Source: Lucifuga dentata (taxonomy: Eukaryota > Chordata > Actinopteri > Ophidiiformes > Bythitidae). From it: a DNA stretch of 64,000 nt. Below the pieces are notes generated by a model that saw only the letters and a program-made list of their open reading frames with translations, ran no database searches and was not told the origin of the DNA. The DNA is taken from positions 1 through 64,000 of the forward strand of contig VXCM01001267.1 of assembly GCA_014773175.1 (NCBI GenBank). The letters run 5' to 3'. Of the stretch, positions 50,001-60,000 are shown in pieces. Every line of letters starts with the position of its first letter. The first letter of the stretch is position 1. Both the position numbers and the translations under genes were made by a program.

Positions 50001-50868
50001 GCATAGTGAGCTAGCAGACGCAATTAGGTAGCATTAAATCAGACAAGACTTAAAAATTGAAAACCTACCTAACACTCTGAACTGTGGATGCAACTGATCT
50101 CAAAGTGCCGACCGTGAGATTTGTATATTCATGTAGCTTTTTGAATAAAAGTTAGAGAGCTGAGAAGGACTGAAAGGGTGTAATCAGTGGCTGTAATCAG
50201 CTTCTTGTATATTTTCTCCTATTGTTCACTGCACAAAATCCCGTCAGTAGTGAAACAAGATGGCACGAAAGTCTGATTGGCTGTTGGTAGCTGATTACAA
50301 CAAAAAGCTTACATACGACCAACTTTTCCTGTTGACAAGTGTATAAATTTCCTGACTTTCACTCATGTTGTTCATGGTATGAGCCCACTATTACATTTCA
50401 TTGTGTTTATGTGAACAGTCTATATTAAAAGCCTTGGGCCTGATGCTTTATAAATGGATGTTAGCCAGTTTAATAAATGATGGGTATGTAAAAAGTTTTA
50501 TCTCCAGCACAACTATTCTAGCCAATCATACAAGGTCTGATCATTGTTTCAACTCTTTGCTCATATTCTCATATTTATTAATGGACAAAAAAATTACTTA
50601 AAAATAATAATAATAATAAACTAATAACATTGTTTGTGTGTGTGCAGAAGAGTGCGAAACGCGGCCAGGCCAGCGGGAGCAGGCGGAGGCAGTGATGCTG
50701 GCGTGCCGCTACCTTCCTCCCTCCTTTCTGTCGGCTCCTGGCCAAAGGGTGGGCATGCTGGCCGACGCGGCCCGCACCCTAGAGAAGCTGGGAGACAAGA
50801 GGACCCTCCACGACTGCCAGCAAATGATCATCAAGTTGGGCAGTGGCACCACCGTGACTAACAGTTAG
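33932..50868 (+). CDS. srebf1: Sterol regulatory element-binding protein 1
   Basis: Nineteen coding exons: 33932-34034, 36709-37348, 40506-40666, 40785-40928, 41842-42060, 42358-42472, 42711-42868, 43812-44013, 44122-44306, 44516-44777, 45053-45219, 45509-45677, 45862-45970, 46363-46472, 47382-47514, 47650-47815, 48581-48796, 49620-49731 and 50648-50868. They encode about 1174 aa once the 67 bp assembly duplication in exon 2 is discounted (human SREBP-1a is 1147). It is an ER-membrane precursor; after SCAP transport to the Golgi, the released N-terminus activates lipid-synthesis genes. Visible parts: acidic N-terminus ([11 protein letters not shown]); Ser/Pro/Gln-rich region; basic helix-loop-helix with the SREBP tyrosine ([10 protein letters not shown], about 380) and zipper; TPPAS phosphodegron; DRSR before the first membrane segment (about 515-535); lumenal R-N-M-L, fitting the site-1 protease RxxL; second membrane segment; and the regulatory domain to GTTVTNS. 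Exon 1 is of the SREBP-1a type. Confidence 0.97.
34468..34483 (+). promoter_or_regulatory. LXR response element-like DR4 in srebf1 intron 1
   Basis: GGGTTACTGTCGTTCA matches the mammalian SREBP-1c LXRE (GGGTTACTGGCGGTCA) at 14 of 16 positions, with the DR4 layout kept. A GC box (CCCCGCCCCC, 34442-34451) lies just upstream. It would confer oxysterol/LXR-RXR control on an internal SREBP-1c-type promoter. Confidence 0.65.
34963..34987 (+). promoter_or_regulatory. Inverted CCAAT box + SRE-like pair (SREBP-1c promoter core)
   Basis: GATTGGCC (34963-34970) is followed by ATCACCTCAT (34978-34987). As I recall the mouse SREBP-1c promoter, TGATTGGCC is followed by TCACCC at the same distance. Human and mouse SREBP-1c start in this intron, so this is probably the fish counterpart. 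The exon it feeds is not certain: a donor-like site at 35049/35050 or 35064/35065 could join to exon 2, whose in-frame ATG (36711) would then be the start. Confidence 0.6.
35465..35875 (+). mobile_element. Truncated non-LTR retrotransposon tail (srebf1 intron 1)
   Basis: Interrupted frames encode pieces resembling the end of a LINE reverse transcriptase ([12 protein letters not shown] and later [17 protein letters not shown]). A short 3' tail ends in ACAATAAAGATTGATTGATT. This pattern fits a 5'-truncated, decayed L2/Rex-type insertion. No intact frame. Confidence 0.5.
37025..37157. repeat. 66 bp duplication around N inside srebf1 exon 2
   Basis: 37025-37090 is repeated at 37092-37157 with an N between. 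The 67 extra bases shift the reading frame of exon 2. Counting one copy only restores a single open frame through the exon, so this is very likely an assembly error and not a real frameshift. Confidence 0.9.
37499..38250 (+). mobile_element. pogo/Tigger-like MITE with transposase relic (srebf1 intron 2)
   Basis: Inverted ends CCTTATATACTCGCGTATAA and (complement) CCATATTTACTCGAGTATAA are flanked by TA on both sides (37497-37498, 38251-38252), the mariner/pogo target duplication. Inside, around 37905-38025, a frame reads [10 protein letters not shown] followed directly by an acidic [14 protein letters not shown]. These look like the first and last parts of a pogo-like transposase brought together by an internal deletion. 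Confidence 0.7.
38311..38352. repeat. Poly-T tract with N
   Basis: T homopolymer interrupted by an N at 38333. Low-complexity gap. Confidence 0.9.
39839..40148. mobile_element. Tc1-like MITE, copy 2 (srebf1 intron 2)
   Basis: Arms 39839-39910 and 40075-40148 are inverted copies of one another (ATAACCTTTCATTAAAGT against ACTTTAATTGAAGGTTAT). The internal segment encodes [12 protein letters not shown] and SESLQNYF, typical of fish Tc1-like transposases. It is an internally deleted, non-autonomous derivative, related to the relic at about 7.5-7.9 kb in a drc3 intron. Confidence 0.75.
40149..40505. other. srebf1: srebf1 intron 2, right part
   Basis: AT-rich with no recognisable gene. TATGGTCCTTTAA at 40458-40470 looks like one end of the TTAA MITE family, but no matching left end was found. 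Confidence 0.4.
41064..41100. repeat. Poly-T tract with N
   Basis: T homopolymer with an N at 41094, 25 bp before MITE copy D. Confidence 0.9.
41125..41724 (+). mobile_element. TTAA-flanked MITE, copy D (srebf1 intron 4)
   Basis: Starts TTAAAGGACCAAACCATCC and ends GGTATGATACTTTAA. Inverted arms of about 95 bp contain TTTGAGCCTAATAT and AACGTTACATGTATGAAAAT-type motifs. Same orientation as copies B and E. No open frame. Confidence 0.88.
43048..43644 (+). mobile_element. TTAA-flanked MITE, copy E (srebf1 intron 7)
   Basis: Starts TTAAAGGACCATACTGTCC and ends GGTATGGTCCTTTAA. Read against each other, the two ends pair over about 95 bp with few mismatches, through CATTTTGCATGTTT, ATATATTCAATTTTCATACA and TGACAATCATTTCCCAAAG. 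This is the best-preserved copy for defining the family. Confidence 0.9.
45934..46066. repeat. 66 bp duplication around N at the end of srebf1 exon 13
   Basis: 45934-45999 (exon end, donor and CA repeat) recurs at 46001-46066. This gives two apparent donors (45971 and 46038). Only one is expected to be real, and the protein is unaffected if the first is used. Confidence 0.88.
46473..47381 (+). other. srebf1: srebf1 intron 14
   Basis: 0.9 kb intron with a G-run and N at 47223. I see no repeat or RNA gene in it. Confidence 0.6.
48215..48300 (+). ncRNA. mir33: miR-33 precursor hairpin in srebf1 intron 16
   Basis: The 5' arm at 48227-48247 is identical to vertebrate miR-33a-5p as I know it (starts GTGCATTGTAGTTGCATT), including seed TGCATTG. 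The 3' arm at 48267-48288 starts CAATGTACCTGCAGTGCA and pairs with it. The loop is about 19 nt (TGTGTGTCTCAGCAGAGTG), and the stem extends outward (CCAGAGCTGTG with CACAGAGCCAGG). It sits in the sense orientation between exons ending 47815 and starting 48581, as miR-33b does in human SREBF1. It should repress sterol export and fatty-acid oxidation genes alongside its host. Confidence 0.95.
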
Positions 50869-52215
50869 AGAGGAAGGGGGGAGACATTCATGGACGCATA
50901 CATTGTATATATAAACATCACTGACCTACGAGAAAGAAAATGGATACATATACAGTTTCTGTCACCTTGACCTGCAGCTAATGGACAGAATGATAAATTA
51001 TACAAATTCATATCAGACAAAAAAAATTTTGAATTGTCTCCCCCAATTCCACATTTCATCAGAAGGCACTTGTAGAATTAACACGGTTTCTAATTTATAT
51101 AACTAAATGCTTTACCCAGAATGTAGGATGCATCTTTCTTTCTATCCCTTGGGGAAAATGAATTGCAGTGCCAGAATGTGCCCACAGAGAGGCGCCATCA
51201 CATCCTCGTTGTGGACAGTGCAGTGCGTTTGTGTGTGTGTGTGTGTGTGAAGCATGGAAGACATCTGCTCTGCATTTATTCAGTTTTGTCCAACCCCCAG
51301 AATTTTGGATACAGATGTACCTTAACCGAGGCAGAGTGCTCAGTGGCGTGGAGTGGCAGGTTGTTCTGATTGGCTACAGAGTGAGGCGTCTTGTGTTAAT
51401 GGGTCCCTTTCTGCACTAGCCCCATGAGGCAGACTTCAATATGATAATATGGCTTTATGAGGTTATTTTCATCGAGGTTGTTTTTTTGTTTTGCTGTGTA
51501 CATATTTTAAAATGTATTTATAATCGTACGAACTTCGATTGAGCAGTATTTTACATAATTCAATTGCTTACGCTTGTTTCCTTCCCTCAGCCCTGGTTTA
51601 TTTTGCAATATTTGCTCAGGCCCCAAACATTGCATCCTGTGTTGCTATAGTGACGAATGTCAAAATGGAGACAATATCAATACATGAAAGTGACTTGTGT
51701 GTCACACTGTCCGACTCAAATGACCCTTGGTACTGTTGCACACCTAGCAACTACGTCCAAGTCTGGTATCACCAACCAGCAGCTTGACTAATAATATAAA
51801 CTTTTGACACTTTGCAATAAGTTGCATAAGTAATACTTCCAATTTCAAAATAATTGACCATTTTTTCAGAGGGCTTGTAGTGAATTTGCTCCTGGTTTCC
51901 CCTTTAGTTTCTAAAATAAGAGCAGCACCTGCGCTTCAAGTCATTTTAGTTTCATCCTCCAAGTGAACCACAGTTTATTATTTGAAGACTGTAAAAAGGA
52001 AAAAAAAAAAAACCTTTGGCATGTGTTGTTCAAGGACCAGTTTGTTTTATAGTGTCATTATTGCAAAAAAGACTGAAAGAAGGTTAGATGAATGAGGAGT
52101 AATTATGTCAAATGTACTGTTCATGTATCCTTCAGTTGACATCTCTGTCTTTTTGTTGTCCTTTGGTTTATTCCTTTATGGTGTAAATATTAAACTATTT
52201 TGTAAAGAATACAAT
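50869..52215 (+). other. srebf1: srebf1 3'UTR
   Basis: After the TAG at 50866-50868, about 1.3 kb with no further exon. A TG repeat lies at 51228-51249. ATTAAA at 52189-52194 followed by TGTGTTGCTGTGGTG is the best polyadenylation signal. Confidence 0.6.
52189..52194 (+). terminator. Polyadenylation signal, srebf1
   Basis: ATTAAA with a GT-rich downstream element starting about 20 bp later. Confidence 0.5.
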
Positions 52216-52257
52216 GTGTTGCTGTGGTGCTTTCAGTGTGAATGGAGTTTGATATGA

Positions 52258-52391
52258 GATGATGAAACTAGTTCAGTCTCCCTCCAGTAACCTCAAAATT
52301 ATGCAAGTAGGTCAGTGGTTTACGNGATGATGAAACTAGTTCAGTCTCCCTCCAGTAACCTCAAAATTATGCAAGTAGGTCAGTGGTTTAC
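52258..52391. repeat. About 66 bp duplication around N at 52325
   Basis: GATGATGAAACTAGTTCAGT and the following bases occur on both sides of the N. Assembly overlap just after srebf1. Confidence 0.85.
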
Positions 52392-52592
52392 ATGTGTGTA
52401 TATATAATATATATATATATTTTTTTTTAAAGGAGTCACATTTTGCAAGATGTATAGTAGATAAACTTTTTTTTTTTAATTGAACAATTTTTTCGTCGTG
52501 TAAAAAATGTAGTTTTAATAAATTCGTCACCAGTTGATGTGAATTTTCCATCTCACCTATCCCCCCCTCCCCCCTCCTTCAGACTTCCTGTA

Positions 52593-53077
52593 TGCTGCAT
52601 TCGTCTTGCACTCCGAAAATTTCCGATCTCCGCTGGGAAACGCNCAGACTTCCTGTATGCTGCATTCGTCTTGCACTCCGAAAATTTCCGATCTCCGCTG
52701 GGAAACGCCCCCTCAGCTCGGAAATCCAACTCGGACGGTCGGGCAAGGTTCTTCAACCCTAAGTTGAGTTCAGTATCATTTCATTGTGGCTGGTCATACT
52801 AAACAGTTTCTCTGTTTCTAATTTCTGAACTTTTAGAAGCATTTTCTTTCAATCAGTCAGCAATGAAGACACGGTGACAGGTTAAACAAAGAACACTGGC
52901 AATGCAGTAGCTGTTTTGAAAAGGTAAATAGCTCATAAATGTTGAAAATGTAGCTTCTTTTGGTGGGACAGAAAACAAAAGAATATTACATGGAGGCTTC
53001 CATGTATTCTACTTTTAGCGTGAACTACCTAATTCCAAGTTGATCCTTCCCAGCTCCGAGGTACAATGAACGCAGCA
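52593..53077. mobile_element. hAT-like MITE between srebf1 and rai1
   Basis: Left end ATGCTGCATTCGTCTTGCAC and right end (complement) ATGCTGCGTTCATTGTACCT pair imperfectly, followed inward by CTCGGAGCTGGGAA-type motifs. I recall this terminal pattern from non-autonomous elements common in fish. It includes a 64 bp N-flanked duplication (52580-52643 and 52645-52708). No coding capacity. Confidence 0.65.
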
Positions 53078-54325
53078 TTATAATTAACTCAATCAGATGC
53101 ACGTGTTCGTTTTTCCAGATTCAACAGGGCAAAAGTGAAACCAACACTGGAAGTTCTAATTTGATGCAGAAAACGAATGCGGAGGAAAGCAGTTCCTACC
53201 ATACAGGTAAAAGTCAAATTTGCAGTTTGTTTCTGTGGATAATACTTGTTTCAAACTTGATTGAACTTTTGCACAACCAAAGCTACTAGTCAATCACATT
53301 ATTTTAGGTATGAGGCTACTTCTTTATAGCCCTGTGTAATGAAATGTACTGGACACAGCACATTGTCCTATAATGTGTGGAGCTTTGTACAGTCATGAAT
53401 TGCCTGCTGTGTTGTTTGCTGTACAATTACCCTAACATACCTTACGAATCTTCTGTTTTCCGCTGACTGACATCCATTGTTGCTGTTGGTTACCTCAGGG
53501 ATTTGGGATGATCTTCTGTTCCAGGGTCGAGCAGATTTATCATATTTGTTATGTTTTATGCATCTGATAACAGTTTGCTATCGTTGCACCAAATGTTCTT
53601 CACTGGTGGAAAAACCGATCAATAGTCAGTCAGATGTATCAAACATTTAATTTGATACAAATACATATATCTACTTAAACTGGATGAAATGTCCACTGGG
53701 GATTTTTTAAATATGCAAAACTGAAAAAAGTAAAATTATTAATGCTTTTTGTGAGGAAGAATATCACACAGTGGCTTCTTCGATACCACAGATATGTTGT
53801 AAATTGAAATTTTGTGAGATTTCAAACTGTTTCTTAATGATAACTTCTAATTGTAGTTCGTTGGCCCCACATTACAGTATACAGTAGCATGAATCAACCA
53901 AATGGTAACTACTACATACGTGTCACCTGTCAGTGCATGTTCAGGAAAGACAAAAAAGAGCAGGCATTGATCTTATAGCATTGAAAGGTGTTGGTATATT
54001 TAACATTGGCGTTACAAAAAACATTTCAAACAACGTGATACTGTGTAATCGATTCCAAACAAATAGACATGAAAATCAATAAAACGGCATGCTCCAAGAT
54101 AAGTGACATTCCCAAAAAAGGTCATTATTTTTTTCATCAACAGATTCTTTTAATAACATTTTATAAGCAATAACATATTCCATTTTATAGAAAATAAACA
54201 TCTCTAGGAAATACTATACACAATTATTAGTACATCACATCTTACATTTAAACAGCATCAAATACTTATATACACCATTAAATAATGAGCTTCATAAAAG
54301 AAATTTTGGTGTGGCATTTTTGCAC
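53078..54325. other. Intergenic sequence srebf1-rai1
   Basis: AT-rich sequence between the tail-to-tail genes. I see no gene, RNA or conserved motif here. Confidence 0.5.
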
Positions 54326-55563
54326 TTTATTTTATGCTCTAATACTTAAATATGTCTTTTGATATGACCAGTACTTTTAACTGACACCCTGTATAGGGCT
54401 TTGTTACATAGCATGGCAAAGTGAAAGAGGCTACATTTGAGACTTAGACAAGTGTTATGGAATCTGAACTGAATGTATATCTTTCTGCATGGCCGTGGAT
54501 GGTGAAATAATACATTGTGGCAAATGTCAACAATAATACTACTGAACTGTACACAGATATGAGATGGCCTGACTCCCAGTTGGACCCTTGGAGCCCTGAT
54601 CTGCAGCCCAGAAGGTGATAATGGTGGAATCTACTGTACATTATGGTATGTATGTGCACACAGTTGAATGGAATTGCACTCTTTAAAAGAGTTTTTCTTT
54701 TTTTGTGTTTTTTTTAAATTTTATTTTATTTTTTTACAATATCTGTAGAACACAAAGCCTGACATATACCAAGGTCGACGCAATGATGTCGTATAATCAT
54801 AATGCAAATCAAAATACATCTGCGAAGATAAGAGCATTATATTAAAATACTGAGTCCATTTTTTTTAAACTCTTCAATATCAGAATAATTAATCATCGTT
54901 TACAGTTTCCTTTTTTGTGTCATTTTGCCTCATTTTAAACACATACACACACTTAGACAGTACATCCAGTGGTTGGCTGCTGTTTTTGATGAATGACATC
55001 TTGAATTGGAGATGCACTTTTTTCACTCACACCAACACGCACTCACTCACTCACTCACTCACTCACTCACTCACACACACAAAACTCTTGGCCCACTGAC
55101 ACAGTGGCCAGAGGGGTGCTCCTATCCAATCAGTGTCCGCCAGGTGTTTGAATATGATAGCAACCCATCCAAAGGCAGGAGACGCAGACATTCCTCAGTC
55201 TGCATTTCAAACAGTCCTCCTGTGCTGTGGGCCCTAGGCACCCGTCTCATGCAGCCTGTCCTCCTGTTCAACAGCGCTGCCTCCTTCTGCCTTTCAGGAA
55301 AACACTTTTCCAGGCCGGGTTTCAGGGACCAGCTATTCTCTGCAAAGTCGTTCTCCTGGGTTTGCATTGCTCCTAGCTCCACCTAAACGTATACTGCCAC
55401 CATCCCCCATTGGCTGATGTGCTTGTCTATCACCAGTCATCACCATTTTTTTTTTTTAGGTACAGTACAGTGGCTGTTAGCATAGCATTTTTCTTTGCCT
55501 CACTGGATAGGTGGTGTTGCCAGGTTGAGAGGTGGTATTGGTGGTGAGATATACTGGAATTTC
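54326..55563 (-). other. rai1: Probable rai1 3'UTR
   Basis: Downstream of the proposed rai1 stop on the minus strand. TTTATT at 54326-54331 (AATAAA on the minus strand) is a candidate polyadenylation signal. It includes an ACTC tetranucleotide repeat at 55041-55073. Confidence 0.4.
55041..55073. repeat. (ACTC)n microsatellite
   Basis: About eight tandem ACTC units followed by a short CA run. Confidence 0.95.
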
Positions 55564-56946
55564 TTACAGATCCTGTTGAAGGGAGGAAAGAGGAGAGAGG
55601 ACTTAAATTTTGATATGAATACAATAGAGCACATTAAACACAGGATGGAGTACAGTTATGGGCCATGCTGGAGAGTTTGCTGCCATTACAGAGCTACTTT
55701 GGTGTGTATGTTCTCTGCATTGGTTTTGCATTCATAGTACTGTACAGCAGAAAGCGTGTACGTTACATTTACTTTCATATATGTGCCTGTGGGAATGTGT
55801 ATACATATTTACATGTGTGCATATCTAGATTCTAAACCACATTAGCATGATAACTGTGTTGGACTGTAATATTTGTTTTCTATGAATATGAAAGCTGCAA
55901 GGCACGCGCGTGTATAGATGAATATGGTGTGTTGTTTGTTTGCAGATGTGCAGAGTGCAGACATGAAAGCCAGCTAGCTGCAGTGTGCAGGAGTGGGGAG
56001 ATGGATGCAGCTGGCCAGTGAACCGGCTCCACTGTGAAAGACACAGTGGGAACGCCCACTAATTGTGCTGGTGCGGTGGCAGTGTTAAAGCAATTTTTTT
56101 TTTTCTCGCCCTTATCCTCCGCTGCAGCCCCAGTATATCTGNGGCAGTGTTAAAGCAATTTTTTTTTTTCTCGCCCTTATCCTCCGCTGCAGCCCCAGTA
56201 TATCTGTGTGTCTCTGCCAGTTGCCCATACTTATGCCCTGGACACAGACCAGCAGCTTTGCTCTTGTCTTTTATCACCCCAACTCTCTAGCTATCTTTAC
56301 ATTTCATTCTTTTTCTCTCTCTCTATGAAGTTCCCCTCCCTCCCTCTCCATCTTTTTCTGTTTACCTCCCTGGAGTAACTCTCATTCTTTTCCGCCTTCA
56401 GTCTGGCTTGCTTTTTTCATAATTTCTTCATCACTGCCTCTCCTTTTGCAGCTCATCTTTCTTTTGTTGCCCTGCCTTTGTTTTTCTCCCCCTCTCTCTC
56501 TTCATTCTGTCGCTCTTTGATGTAACTGCCCCCATTCATCTATTGTACCCGCTCAGCCGTGGCACAAACAGGCTGTTGTCCTTCTCTCTCCTCTACGAGT
56601 GTGAGCTTACAGGTAACCTGTTAATGAACCTGTATGGGCATACTGTATGTGTACATGTGCTTCCTAAATGCTAGAGAATCCACAGCTGAATGCAGAAGGT
56701 TTTTTTTTTTTTTTTAAACTTTCCACTATGTTTTTCAGAGATTAAACCAAGGCAGAGGGAGAGTTTCAGATGGGGACTGATGGGTGGGGGTGGTTGCTTG
56801 CCTGTGTGTGTGCATGTGTGCGTGTGCGTGCATATCTGCTTCTCCCTTTGATTAGGCTGCTCAGCGTAAATTGGTACAGCACAGACCCACACACAGAGAC
56901 CTTTAGATCCCTCAGCTGATGACAGCTCTGCCTCAGCTTGCTAACA

Positions 56947-57000
<54 letters not shown>

Positions 57001-60000
57001 GTGTGTGTGTTTCTCACACTATTTCTGCTGCTAAGACGTGGGAGTTGAGGTGAAGAGAGGCAGGGAGAGAAGGGAAAAACAATGAGGGAGGATGACTGAA
57101 AATGGAAAGGAGCACAGAGGAGAAGAGAGGTGAAGAGAGTGAGAAACAGAGGAAGCTAGAACAGCAGGGGAGAAGCAAAATAAGGGGAACACAAAAAATG
57201 TGAGGAGGAAGGAAATAATGAGAAAAAGAGGGTGAGGGGGAAAGAAAAAAGAGCGAGAGAGAGACTATGATGGGAGACTAGCAGGCAAAGATGGTGGGTG
57301 GGGTGTTTTGATCAGCAGCCAGCTTTTCATCCATGTCAGTCTTCACAGATGAGAACAGGGAGGGAGGGAAGGAAAAAAAGTGAGCCAGAGAGAAGAGGGA
57401 GGAGGGGAGGCTACTGCTACTGCTGCCTCAATGCACCGCTGCTCCCTACTGAATGTCAGCATCTCTCCCCCATACCCCNCCTCCCTCTGCATTTGACCTT
57501 CCTCTCTGTGCTGCAGTGCAAATATCCCACCACCAGATGGCATTTGTCTTACATTAAAGCTGATTTTGGGGTGAATTGTGCATATCAACACAAAGCTGGT
57601 GACCTATTGTAATTGCAGTGGTCCGCAATCATAAAAGTGACCATTGAGTGACAGAATTACAATAAAATGATAAGAATATTTATGCCTCTGGTGGTCAATG
57701 GTTGATATGGCTGATATGGCTGAAAGCGCTATAGCTTGTCAAGGTCATTGGGTACATATTGATCGGGAAACAAAAGATCAATCAGTCCAAGACTCAATCC
57801 AGATCCTTCAAAGATTTTACATTGGCGTGTGACTAGATGAAGCAACGTCACTGTCAAATGGATCCCTGATGCTAAAGTACAATGAACACCAACCTGAATC
57901 TTATGTTTTCTACTCCGATTTTTTTTCTGTTTGACAAGAGCTGACAATTGTGTTTTCTACTCTGCACTGTATCATCTATCCAGCCACGGTGGTGCTGCTT
58001 TTGACAGCAAGGTGTGAACTCAATTTTTTGTTGTGCTCTGAGGCTTGGAGGGTGGAGGGGAGCGGGGATGGAGGAAAAGAAGAGGATGAGAGGGAAAGCG
58101 AGGGGGGAAAAAATCGAAAGTAGAGCAGCTCTTGAGCAGTTTGAGCGTAAGAAGTGTTTAATGGCAGCACACACCTACTGTACATAAACACACACAAACA
58201 TTCATGCCTGAGAGGTTGTTACCCTGGGAGATGCTACACTTCCTCGTTTCCAGAATTACTCTCCATCTAACCCTCCCTCCTTCCCTCTCTGAATGATTCA
58301 TTCTTAAGGCAAGGCTTGGTGATAATATGGTGCCAATTGGTGGAAGTCAGCTAAAAAGATTTTAAAGCTTCTGTTGAAGATTTAAAAAAATCTCAGGTAA
58401 CCTCATGGAACTGTCCCCACTTCATACTCCAACTAAGCAATAATCAAATGCCAGATTTTTAACTACCGTAACTAATTGTGCATATTTTACTAATGTAACC
58501 TTATGTTCATGAAAAAGAAGCCAATTATTTAATGGATTTGTCTCTTCAAAGTAGATAATTTAAGAAATTAAGCTTATCTTTGTGATTATATATGTCTGTT
58601 GTCTGCTTTTAAGGCATCAAGGTTAATTTTGCTTACCTCATGTTTGGGACATTTGATGGAGAAGTCATCCTCGTGGAATGTACAGCCTAAAGGGAGAGAG
58701 AAATCAAAGTAAACGGGGATAGCATAAGCCAGAGCACAGCAGAGTCACAAAAAAGTGAAACACAAAGCACAAGGGAAATACAACACAACCACACAACAAG
58801 CCCTTCATCCCCAATAGATGACAGAGAGGTAGAGTTAAAATGAAAAATGAGCAAAAACAGAGGCAGAGAGAGCAACAGAGGAAAGAGAGAGACTGAGTGG
58901 ATGAGTTGCAATGCAGGCAGGCAGTCAGATATGGCTGGTGCACTCAGCAGGATTAAAAAAGGCCCCGCTCTGCTCTCTGTGCTGGCTCGGCAGACGTGGC
59001 AGGCCTTCTAATCCTTACGCTGTACTTCTTTGGCATGAGGTAATGTAATGGGAAACCATATGACATACTGTATATGCTGACACACTGATATCGATGAAAA
59101 TGACTAGGGACACAGGCATATAGTCAGCAGCGTGCATATGCAACATGTTTATAAGGTGCACACAAGGCATGCACTAAGGCAGACACATACACAGGTGCAC
59201 ATATACGCATTTACTCTGAGTCCCCAGACAGCTGAATGGATGGATGGAGCCACAGGGATTGCGGTCAANCCAATCTCTTCTATCGCTCCCTCTCACATAC
59301 TCCAGGGTCCCACTTTCCCCCATCATTCCCTTTATTCAATGCTCCCTCCCTCCTTTTCTCCTTCTCTCCCCTGGCACTCAGACATCTCTTCTGTCACTCA
59401 ATAATGTTACTCCTTGATGCATTTTCCATCTCTCATTTTACCCACCCCCCACCTTTCATTTTCTTTCTGCCTGTCTTATTTATCTCTCTGCCTCTTGCCC
59501 CCTCAGCCCACCTTCAATTTCCCATTGCCAGTTCCCCTCCTCATTTTTCCTTCCTCTCCCTGGCTTTTTCTTCTCTGTCCATCCCCTGTTGCTTTCTTCC
59601 TCTCTTGCTATGGTCTCTTACCTATCTCTTTGGCGCAGACATAGTGGTATTTATGAGTGCAGCCTCTCCAACAGCAGCTGAGGGACGCCCCCACAATCTG
59701 GCACTTGTAGCAGCTCTGGGGTTGGTTAGACAGACGGACATATGGACAGAGACCAATAAGGAAATGAACAAATTGACCAATAGAAGCAGAGACAGAGGGG
59801 AAAAAAAGTAAAAAGTGATGAAAGTTAGCAGCTATTTTCAAATACTTTGTACATGTGTCACTTCCTTGCCGGCTATATACAGTATCTTAATTTTCATAAG
59901 CATATGGACATTTCAGAAGACATCACTATAATTGCAGTGTTTTCTTACCGTTTGGGCTGAGCTGCTGGCAGCCTCCTTCAGTCCGTATAGTCTCCCTGCC

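Noticed and set aside
55041..55073. Possible CRISPR-like short repeats
   Set aside because: A 4 bp tandem microsatellite without spacers in a vertebrate genome.
55122..55382. 86-codon minus-strand frame as the last rai1 exon
   Set aside because: It has no similarity to PHD-protein tails, and the acceptor at 55573 gives a better phased stop upstream of it.
57298..57612. 104-codon plus-strand frame
   Set aside because: Crosses an N, has simple composition and no conserved motif. Lies in a rai1 intron.
59236..59811. 191-codon plus-strand frame
   Set aside because: Low-complexity C/T-rich sequence interrupted by an N, overlapping the rai1 intron and PHD exon on the other strand.
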